Both the position numbers and the translations under genes were made by a program. Below, piece after piece: positions 55,995 to 64,000 of a DNA stretch of 64,000 nucleotides (positions within the stretch are counted from its first letter, which is position 1; each line of letters starts with the position of its first letter). The DNA is from Muscardinus avellanarius (lineage: Eukaryota > Chordata > Mammalia > Rodentia > Gliridae). The stretch spans positions 115,734,441 through 115,798,440 of the forward strand of contig OY726559.1 of NCBI GenBank assembly GCA_963383645.1, given 5' to 3'. The notes beneath the pieces are model-generated. The model searched no databases and was not told the origin of the DNA. It saw nothing but the letters and a program-made list of their open reading frames with translations.

Positions 55995-56830
55995 GTGGTA
56001 CTGGGGTTCCTGGAAACCCTTCTACCTCCGGGCTACACTCCCAGACCTATTTTATACTTTTTTTATGTTTGGAAACAGGGTCTCTTAAGCCAGCGGGGCT
56101 GGCTTCGAACCAGCGTGATCCTCCTGTCTCCGCCTCCCAAGCGTGGGGATTACAAGCGTGCGCCACCATGCCCAGCTCACTCGCCCATTTTTGATTAGAT
56201 TATTTGTTTTCTTAGTGCTGACTTTCTTGAGTTCTCTGTATATTCTAGATATTAGTCCTCTCTATCAGAGGAGTAGTTGGCAAAAATTTTCTCCCATCCT
56301 GTCTGCTCTCTGTTGAGGTTATTGATGGTTTCCTTTGCTCTTCAAAGCTCTTCAGCTGAATACAGTCCTATGTATTGATCTGCCTTTTAGTTTCTTGTGC
56401 ATTTGGGATTTTGTTGAGAAAGTTTTTATCTGTGCCTATGTGTTGAAGTGTTGATCCTATGCCCTCTTCAAGGAGTTGCAAGGTCTCTGGTCTGATGTCC
56501 AAGTCTTTGATCCATCTTGAATTGACTCTTGGGCAGGGTGAAAAATGGGGTTTATTTCCAATTTTCTGCATTATGGTTAGCCAGTTTTGCCAACACCATT
56601 TGTTGAACAGGCTATCTTTTTTCCAGTGTATGTTTTTGGCCCCTTGGTAAAAAATCAATTGGCTGTAAGTGTGAAGATTTGTTTCTGAGTCTTGTATTTT
56701 GCTCCATTGGTACATGTCTCTGTTTTTGTGCCAGTACCATGCTGTTTTTATTATGATGGCTTTACAGTATAGTTTGAAGCATGGTTTTTGATGTTGAGAA
56801 CTATTTTGGCTATTCTGAGTTTTTTGATGT
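55555..56830 (-). mobile_element. L1 fragments, interrupted by a SINE
   Basis: 55560-55800 matches antisense L1 3'UTR (gttatccatagtcacccttctgtgcagtag). 55805-55945 and 56185-56830 match antisense ORF2 (ctcttcaaggagttgcaaggtc ... gtaccatgctgtttttatt). A SINE at 55950-56178 separates them. Confidence 0.85.
55950..56178 (-). mobile_element. Young B1-dID with (TTTA)n tail inside L1
   Basis: TTTA units at 55955-55995, then tggtactggggttcctggaaaccc to accatgcccagct. Confidence 0.9.
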
Positions 56831-56969
56831 GATTCTTTAAACTTTGTTCTCTACAATTAGTGGACATTGGAGACAACAAATAGGTGTTACTCAACAAATG
56901 TGTTTTAAAAGAATGCCTGAAAATTTGTTAACATCTCCCTATTTCTTAATGGGGACATTAAGAGTACCA

Positions 56970-57016
<47 letters not shown>

Positions 57017-57464
57017 GTATTAGTAGTAGTAGTAGTAGTAGTAGTAGTACTGGGGTTCCTGGAAGCCCTTCTACCTCCGGGTATACTCTCAGACCCATTT
57101 TTATATTTTTATTTGGAAACAGGGTCTCTTAAGCCAGCGCGGCTGGCTGGCTTTGAACCTGCGCGATCCTCCTGTCTCTGCCTCCCAAGCGCAGGGATTA
57201 CAAGCATGTGCTACCCCGCCCGGCTAGTCTTTTTATTTTATTTTTTTTATATTATTATTTTTGGTGGTACTGGGGTTCCTGGAAGCCCTTCTACCTCCGG
57301 GATACACTCCCACGGGCTACACTCCCAGACCTATTTTTTACTTTTTTTTTATTAATGTAGAAACAGGGTCTCTTAAGCCAGTGCGGCTGGCTTCGAACCT
57401 GCGCGATCCTACTGTCTCCGCCTCCCAAGCGCGGGGATTACAAGCGTGCGCCACCACGCCCGGC
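56970..57464 (-). mobile_element. Two young B1-dID elements with (TTA)n/(GTA)n tail
   Basis: ATT and AGT units at 56970-57046, a dimer at 57048-57225, and a second at 57262-57464 with a small internal duplication of the ggctacactccca segment. aagagtaccaattt flanks the whole (56952 and 57465). Confidence 0.9.
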
Positions 57465-57970
57465 AAGAGTACCAATTTTAAAACAAAATATAAGGGCACA
57501 CGTTTGAGTGGAGTGATGGAACGTAGCTCTGAGGAGTCTGGGTGTCACGATGACATTAGAAACTGCCCTGGGACAGAAGCACTTCTGTGAGCAGAAAGAA
57601 GACGCTGTAGGGAGGCGCAGAGTGTGCACCAAGCTGGGGGTCCATGGAGGAGGACATCTCAGGCTGGAACAGGATCCAGAGCTGGCCTGACCCAGGCAGC
57701 ATGCATTCTTAGAGGCAGCTCTTATTTCATAAAGAAAGACTCCTACCAAGGGAGGAGAGGTGACCTGCCCATGGCTGTCACCAAAGCTTGCCATGGCTTG
57801 CCAAAGATGGCCCTGGGGCCAGACCTCGTCGTGAGTTCTCTCCTTCCCTTGGGCACACTAACACATCGGATGAGGAGAACAGAGACAGAAATCATGGCTG
57901 CATTGCAAAATGGCAGTCAGCTCATGTAGAAAAACACGTGGGGTATTTGTGTTAAGAACCACGTAGAAGA

Positions 57971-58791
57971 TCCCTCCATGTTTTCTTTTTGTTTTCCTTT
58001 TTTTAATTGGTGCATTATATTCATACAACTTATTGGGGTAAAAAACTTGTGTGTACAAACATGTACTCATCGCTGATTTAACCCCTACCCAATTCCCACT
58101 CTGTTCCCTCCCCGGCCCTCCCTCCCTTGCTTGGCTTAGTGATTGACTTCGATATATTTAAGTACATTGTGTGTTTTAGAGATTTTCCTCTTCCCCCCTC
58201 CTTTCTCCTCCTTTAGATTGTCTTGTTTGCTTCTCTATAGGATTTCCTCTTTCAAGAGTTCCTCCTATGACCCATTTATCCCTAACTCTCACATATTAGG
58301 GAAAGCATCTGATTTCTTATTTTTTGTGACTGACTAATCTCACTTAGTATAATGTCCTCCAGTTCCATCCATTTCCCTGAAAATGATGTAATTGAGTTTT
58401 TTTTTTTTTTTTGATGGCTGAGTAAAATTCCATTGTGTACATATCCCACAGTTTTGTAATCCATTCATCTGTTGATGGACATCTTGGCTGGTTCCATAGT
58501 TTGGCTATGGTGAATTGTGCAGCTATGAACATAGATACACATGCATTAGTTTGGTAGTTTGGTTTCTTTTCTTTTGGGTAGATACCCAACAGTGGTATTG
58601 CTGGATCAAATGGTAGGTTTGTTTCCATTCTTCTGAGGATTTTCCATACTGTTTTCCAAAGTGGTTGCACTAATTTGCAATCCCACCAACAATGTCTTAG
58701 AGTTCCCACTTCTCCACATCCTCGCCAGCATCTGTTGTTGTTTGTGTTTTGAATGATTGCCATTCTAGTTGGAGTTCCCTCCATGTTTTCT
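57971..58791 (-). mobile_element. 5'-truncated L1 inserted in the copy 2 promoter region
   Basis: tccctccatgttttct is present at 57971-57986 and 58776-58791. Between lies the antisense 3'UTR (after a T-rich tail) and ORF2 end (ccaacagtggtattgctggatc). The insertion ends 204 bp before the TATA box of SPRR2 copy 2. Confidence 0.93.
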
Positions 58792-58907
58792 ACTGCATCA
58801 GTTACTGACACCAGCGCCCAGGCGGGGCCTCTGAGCCATACCCACGTAACCAACAAGGAGATCCTAGACGGGACATTTCCTTTGTCTCAGAGCCCCTGTC
58901 AAGCCAG

Positions 58908-58940
58908 TTCCGGTAGATTTGCATTTTGGTGAGGAAACTG
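58908..58940 (+). promoter_or_regulatory. SPRR2 copy 2: Ets-like, octamer and interferon-type sites
   Basis: TTCCGG (58908), ATTTGCAT (58917) and GAGGAAACTG (58931) keep the order of copy 1 and nearly the same spacing. Confidence 0.6.
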
Positions 58941-58994
58941 TTGGTCCAGCCCAGCTTTACGTGGCTCAGCTTCCCCTCAGGCAGGTGGCAGCCC

Positions 58995-59002
58995 TATATA
59001 AA
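58995..59002 (+). promoter_or_regulatory. TATA box of SPRR2 copy 2
   Basis: gcccTATATAAAggtcctgg. Confidence 0.88.
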
Positions 59003-59024
59003 GGTCCTGGGATGCAGGACTCTT

Positions 59025-59064
59025 CCAATCCCGTACTCCAGCTCCAACCTTCTCGCAGGATCTG
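59025..59064 (+). other. Non-coding exon 1 of SPRR2 copy 2
   Basis: Ends at caggatctg|gtgagt (donor 59065). The 926-nt intron ends at atttctttcag (59990). Confidence 0.75.
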
Positions 59065-59574
59065 GTGAGTCGGATTTTTTTTTTCCAGTGAATCTGTTTT
59101 TCTGGTCTTTTCAAGTATTGATTTGAAGGGGGGGATAGTGGATTTGGGGGACAGGAGTATGATCAAAGTATGGATGGTATGAAATTAGAAATTTAACAGG
59201 AGGCACAATACTATTCCAATTTAGTTTCACTGATAATTTTGGGGGGGGAAACAAGGTAATAGGACAGATTTGTTTTGAAAAAGAGGGCAGAAAAAAGCAT
59301 TATTTTCCACACCTTTTTGGTGTCTTTTTCAAAGGCATTTGCCTTAGCAGGAGAGAGACATTTGAATGGTTTCTGAGCTTCCCTCTGCTCTGCAGTCAGC
59401 CTACTGTGACTTCCCCAGATAATACCAGAGGAATCGCTTGTGAGGGCAGAGAGCACAGGGTCTCTGAACTTCTAAATGACTTTCTTGAGCATGTTATATC
59501 CATGAATATAATGGCACTTGGTTCTGTGGAACGGAGATCTTTGCTTAGGAAGAATGGTATGGGATAAAAGGAGG

Positions 59575-59783
59575 TTTTACTGGGGTGTGGTTGAGCCTTG
59601 CACTAGTTCTGGTACTTGGGAGGTTGAAACAGGAGGATTACAGTTTGAAGGCCAGTTTCAGCAACTTAGCAAAATTCTTAGAAACCTACTGAGTCCTGTT
59701 TCAAAACAAATAATAAAAAAATAGGGCTGAGTGTGTAGCTTCCTGGAGGTAGAATGCCTCTGGGTTCAATCTCCGGTAGCTAA

Positions 59784-59828
<45 letters not shown>
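59575..59828 (+). mobile_element. Intronic B1-dID of SPRR2 copy 2 with (CA)n tail
   Basis: Strongly diverged B1 arm (ggtacttgggaggttgaaac), ID arm, and about 21 CA units (59787-59828). Same intron position as in copy 1. Confidence 0.8.
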
Positions 59829-59830
<2 letters not shown>

Positions 59831-60009
59831 TTTTCCAAGTAGAAGGGAGAATCCAGGAAGACATAAAAAGAGAGTAGAGATATGAAAGTTTGTTCTTGCA
59901 GAACAAAATCATGCCCCTGATATGTTAGAAACTCTGGCTCATTTCTCTTGGGAGTCCTTCTTGTGAACACTGTTCTATAATTTCTTTCAGATCCTGAGAC
60001 TCCAGAAAG

Positions 60010-60255
60010 ATGTCCTATCAACAGCAGCAGTGCAAGCAGCCCTGCCAGCCACCTCCTGTGTGCCCAACTCCAAAGTGCCCGGAGCTATGCCCACCCTCCA
60101 AGTGCCCGCAGCCATGCCCACCCCCAAAGTGCCCGCAGCCATGCCCACCCCCCAAGTGCCCGGAGCCGTGTCCCCCTCCGCAGTGCCAGCAGAAATGTCC
60201 TCCTGTGCAGACGCCCTGGCCCTGCCAGCCAAAGTGCCCACCCAAGAGCCAGTGA
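60010..60255 (+). CDS. SPRR2: Small proline-rich protein 2, copy 2
   Basis: 81 residues with the same head and tail as copy 1. All amino-acid differences fall in the repeat core, which here reads [27 protein letters not shown] and PKCPEPCPP. One unit has lost the usual EP pair (EL) and one the initial Pro (SK). The splice acceptor lies 19 nt before the ATG. Function is as for other SPRR2 proteins: a transglutaminase-linked cornified envelope precursor. The promoter keeps the TATA box and the Ets, octamer and GGAAAC sites, but an L1 lies just upstream. There is no sign of inactivation. Confidence 0.95.
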   Translation: MSYQQQQCKQPCQPPPVCPTPKCPELCPPSKCPQPCPPPKCPQPCPPPKCPEPCPPPQCQQKCPPVQTPWPCQPKCPPKSQ

Positions 60256-60562
60256 CAGCCTCAGGCTTCACCAGCATCCTGACAGCACTTGGAAAACCGG
60301 CTCACCTAACTCCACAGCAACCCCTTCCTCTTCCCTCCAAAGCCTGCCGTGGGCACAGAGGAGCCCTCTGCACCCTCCAGCCTGCCACCTGCCTGTGATG
60401 ACTCCTGCTGCAGATCCATCCCTGCTGCTCAGCCACTGTCCCCATGGCCACCGGCAGAGGGCGTCCTCAGCTGCGCCAGCTCACTTGCTCTGCAGGAGGA
60501 GAGCAGCGCCCTCCCCTGGGGCCCGCAGAGCATGTCTCCTGTAACCCTTCCTTCATTTCCTG

Positions 60563-60568
60563 AATAAA
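60563..60568 (+). terminator. Poly(A) signal of SPRR2 copy 2
   Basis: cctgAATAAAgtctatt, 308 nt after the stop codon, as in copy 1. Confidence 0.88.
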
Positions 60569-60611
60569 GTCTATTTTCTGGTGATTGCATAAATACTTTC
60601 TGTTAAGTCTC

Positions 60612-60892
60612 ATTTGTTTTCAAATATTGATTGGTGCGTTGAAATTATGCATCTTAGTCAGATTCAGTGTACTATATTCACACCTGCACGCAGCGTCTCT
60701 TGGAGCGTGTCCCTCTGCCCCGCACCTCGCCCTCTCCCTGTACGTGCTGTTGGTCGTGGTACGCTCAGATGCAGCAGGATGTTGTTGGTTCTGTTTCCTT
60801 CCGCAGTCCTCCTCTTCCCCCTCCTCTCTTTCTTCCCACCAACCCCTTCCACTGGTCTATTCTCATTCTCTCTCTTTTTGTTTTCATGAAGA
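60612..60892 (-). mobile_element. L1 3'UTR fragment, partner of 55085-55440
   Basis: ttgattggtgcgttgaaattatgcatc ... cacacctgcacgcagc. Confidence 0.7.
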
Positions 60893-60971
60893 CCCTGTTT
60901 CCAAATAAAAAAATATAAAATAGGTCTGGGAGTGTAGCCCGGGGTTTGAAGGGCTTCCAGGAACCCCAGTA

Positions 60972-61020
<49 letters not shown>
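60893..61020 (+). mobile_element. 3' end of a young B1-dID with (CA)n tail
   Basis: Starts in the linker (gaccctgtttccaaataaa), with the aggaaccccag ID end and about 23 CA units. Confidence 0.88.
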
Positions 61021-61021
<1 letters not shown>

Positions 61022-61022
<1 letters not shown>

Positions 61023-62875
61023 TTATATACCTAACATAAATTTTCAGTAAGCACTCATTGAGATACTTTTATCGGAGCGTTATATTCTCACATCATCATG
61101 TGGTTCATTGTCACATGCATGCACACGGCACTTGGTGGGTTTTTCTCAGCTCCCTCTGCACTCTCCCCTTCCCTGTACAGGGTACTGAGATGACATTGGT
61201 GTTCTCACGTATATCCATAATGTCAATGAAAGTGGTTCTTTAGTGGATCCTCCTCTTCCTCCCTACGCCTAGACCTCCTCCATGGCGCCGCTGGATTTTC
61301 TCCTCCATCATCCGAAGCCCTTCTGGTATCCCCATGACTCCCTAGCTTCTGTCTATGAGAGAAAATATATGACTGCTCACTTTCCGTGACTGACTAATCT
61401 CACTTAACAGAATATTCTCCAGGTACATCCATTTTTCCTGCAAATGATATTATTTTGTTCTTCTTTATTGCTGAGCGGAATTCCATTGTGTGTGTATCCC
61501 GTAATTCATCTGTTGAGGGACACAGTTTGGTTCTACGATTCGGGTATTGTGAAATGTGCTATAAACATGGATATGCGTGTCTTGCTGTAATATTCTAATT
61601 TTAGTCCCTTTTAGTGGTAAAGCTGGACCATACAGTGGATCCATTCCCAGTTTTGTGAGGAATCTCTCCACTGATCTCCACATCTGCTGCACTGATTTGC
61701 AATCCTATCAACAGTGTGTGAGAGTGTCCATTCCTCTAATCCTCACCCGCACTGACTGTTGTTGGACTTCTCCATGATTGCCCTTCTACCTGGGGTAAGA
61801 TGGAGTCAGTGTATTTTTGATTCTCATCTCTCTGAGTGCTGATGATTTTGGGCATTTTTTCATATATTTATTGGCCATTTGTATTTATTCCTTTTTGAAG
61901 ATTTTTAAAAATTTGAATTGCCTATTTCTTGGGCTGTTTATTTTAACGTTAAGTGTGTTGAGTTCTTTGTATATTCTAGATTTTAGTTCTCTATCAAAAT
62001 AGTTGCTAGCAAATATCTCCATTTCTGTAGGCATTCTCTTTACAGTATTTTTTATGGTACTGGGGCTAAAACCCAGGGGAATTTTACCTCTGAGCTATAC
62101 CCCTAGCCCTATTTTTTAGTCTTTTTATTTTTGAAACAGTGTCTCAATGAGTTGCGAAGGGCCTCGACTTAGCCTGTCTGCGAACCTCAGTCCTCTGGTC
62201 TCCACCTCCCCAATGCTGGGATTACAAGCGTGCGCCACCACACTCGGCCCTCTTTACACTCTTGAAGGTTTCTTTTGATGCACAGACACTTTTTAATTTA
62301 ATGCCATTCCATTTATTAATTTTTGTTTTAATATTCTAAGTTTGGGAGATCTTATTGAGGAGTTTTTTAAAAATCAGTGCCTATCTGTTGGTCCTAAAAC
62401 ATCCTCTAATAATCTGTAAGTTCCTGGCCTAATTTCTAGATCTTTGATCCATCTCGTGTTGATTTTGTGCAGGATGAGCTGTTTGGGTTTAATTCCATTT
62501 TTCTAGAAATGGATAACTGAGGTTTTTTTTTTTTTACCATTTGCTGAAAATTCTGTCTTTTCTCCAACTTTTGTTTTTGGCACCTTTGTTGAAAATTGAT
62601 GGTCTATGTGAGTTTGTTTCTGAATCTTCTGTTCCACTGGTCAATTTGTCTGTTTTTGTGTCAATACCATGTTGTTTTTATTACTATAGCTCAGCAGTAT
62701 AATTAGAATTCAGGTACTGTGATACCTCCTGCATTGTTCTTGCTGGCAATTGTTCTCTCTATTCTGGGACTTTTGTTTTTTTCCATATGAAATCTAGGCC
62801 TGATTTTTCTAGCACAGTGGAGAATGACATTGGTATTCTCATAGGGATTGTGGATTTGGGCTTACAGAGTTACTG
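61022..62875 (-). mobile_element. L1 (3'UTR and ORF2 part), interrupted by a SINE
   Basis: Antisense: gactaatctcacttaacagaatattctcc ... tgatttgcaatcctatcaacagtg ... ttccactggtcaatttgtctg. A B1-dID occupies 62050-62252. Many stops, so not coding. Confidence 0.88.
62050..62252 (-). mobile_element. B1-dID inside L1
   Basis: tttatggtactggggctaaaaccc to caccacactcggccc. Confidence 0.87.
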
Positions 62876-63724
62876 TTGCTATGAAGTTCCTTTTCCAAAT
62901 ATTTTAGCCTACTAGTTAAGTCAGCCCTGGAAAAGCGGGATTTGTACAGCCTTTCCTGTGGTACAAAGTATCCCATGTGTGCAAAAATAAATGAAGTGAG
63001 AAAGAGACAGTTTGTTCTACTCAGTGACAGCTAAAATGTAGTCTACTGCTGAATTATAAAGACTTGTCTGTGAATTTACATACTCTTTGAGAACAGGTCT
63101 GAGTCTCAGGGATTCTCCTGGACTCAGCAACCCAGGCTCCCTAAAGGAATTCTCCTTTGCAACCCTGGGTCCTACCCAAGGTCACTTCGTCATATCCTTA
63201 AGAGGTGCTTCAAAGGACAGGATGTTGAAAGTACACAATTCAGTAGCACTGAATGCATTTACAGTGTCAGGTACCAATCACCACTACCCAGGTCAAATAG
63301 TATTCCTCGTGCATATATACCACATTTCCTTAATTCAAACAGCAGTTGGTGGACACTTAGGTAGAGAATGTTTTGAAAGAATAGAAAATAAAAATGATCT
63401 TTAATGTTAACAGCAAAACACAGTAGGTTTTAACAATTATTATCTGTATTTATCTTTTCCTAGCTATATGTTAACTAAAGTGCCATCGTGCTTAAATGTT
63501 GTTTCAATAATTTAAATATATGTGATATTATTAAATAGTCCTCCAAAACATAAAAAGGAGAATTTTACTATATGTGTCTTCTGTAATTTATTTCATTCGG
63601 CAAGATTATAAGAAGATGATGGAGAGAGAACTTCATCTGCAAGAATAAAGGCAGAAGGTAGAAATCCCAGGGGGTCACAGTTACCACTTATCTAAATGGG
63701 AGGGAAATTTAATAGAGATCCCAT
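62876..63724. other. Intergenic DNA with old L1 piece
   Basis: 63225-63370 (gtacacaattcagtagcactgaatg ... caatcaccactacccagg) resembles antisense 3' sequence of old L1. The 105-codon frame at 63087-63404 runs through it and is not called. Confidence 0.4.
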
Positions 63725-63727
63725 TTC

Positions 63728-63960
63728 TTCATGCTTAATTTTTACATGTTTTATTACAAAATCTCGATTTGTACAGGTCATTTTGTTTAAAGGTATGCCA
63801 TATATCGTAATATAATCTGAGATAAAATGAGTGAAGTGGAAATAATATATTTTTTTGTTCTTTCCTGTGATTTTTCTGATAGAAATGATTCATAGAGAGG
63901 CTCAGAGTGAGTTAGGAAGAATTACTAGTAAGACTTAACCTTGGAGTACTTGACTCTTAA
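63728..63960 (+). repeat. Segment similar to 49375-49595
   Basis: Same order of blocks as the earlier segment: tttttacatg, atgccatatatcgtaata, aaaatgagtgaag, atgattcatag. Confidence 0.55.
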
Positions 63961-64000
63961 GTATCATAAATCTAAGGGCTTTAGATATGTAGGTAGATGA

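Larger units (their letters stand above)
56860..60892 (+). repeat. Tandem duplication unit B (SPRR2 copy 2)
   Basis: Aligns with 52300-55440 apart from extra insertions: two SINEs at 57048-57464 and an L1 at 57987-58775. Confidence 0.85.

Overview
The window is mammalian genomic DNA from the epidermal differentiation complex (EDC). It is most likely from a squirrel-related rodent (Sciuridae or close kin). The evidence is the dominant SINE, present in roughly seventy copies. It is a dimer of a 7SL-derived B1 arm and a tRNA-Ala-derived ID arm (B1-dID type), which is typical of squirrel-like rodents. Primate Alu dimers do not carry an ID arm. L1 3' ends, old MIR pieces and long microsatellites fill most of the rest. 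Coding sequence is under 4% of the window.

Layout. From 1 to 40 kb there is one intact gene, LELP1 (minus strand, CDS 4791-5111). A dead SPRR-type gene lies at 16.8-17.0 kb (minus), and a much weaker possible EDC relic at 14.6-14.8 kb (minus). Everything else there is SINE, L1, MIR, simple repeat or unassigned intergenic DNA. At 40.8-44.0 kb lies a two-exon gene on the plus strand with a TATA box, spliced leader exon and poly(A) signal. Its 556-codon frame begins like SPRR2 and then runs through about 62 tandem 8-9 residue Cys/Pro/Glu/Arg/His repeats. At 53.4-55.1 kb and 59.0-60.6 kb are two plus-strand SPRR2 genes. Each has a TATA box, a non-coding exon 1, one intron and an 81-codon frame in exon 2. 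They are tandem duplicates. The duplicated unit includes upstream DNA, an intronic SINE and an L1 fragment after the gene.

The gene order LELP1(-) ... SPRR2-type genes(+) is the mirror image of the human order SPRR2 ... LELP1. The window is therefore probably in reverse orientation relative to human chromosome 1q21. All the intact genes encode cysteine- and proline-rich, low-complexity proteins of the cornified cell envelope class. They share the EDC plan of a small non-coding exon 1 and the whole CDS in exon 2; for LELP1 only exon 2 was located.

The most interesting element is the expanded SPRR-like gene at 42.0-43.7 kb. It is several times longer than a normal SPRR2. Its repeat unit has lost the lysine and one cysteine of the SPRR2 unit, and the repeats are nearly identical at the 5' end and centre but degenerate towards the 3' end. 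Other points worth checking are a gene-conversion-like identity patch between the two SPRR2 copies, an L1 inserted about 200 bp upstream of the TATA box of the second copy, a young B1-dID subfamily with an altered ID arm, and several nested SINE stacks. Repeat boundaries were read by eye and are accurate to roughly 5-20 bp.
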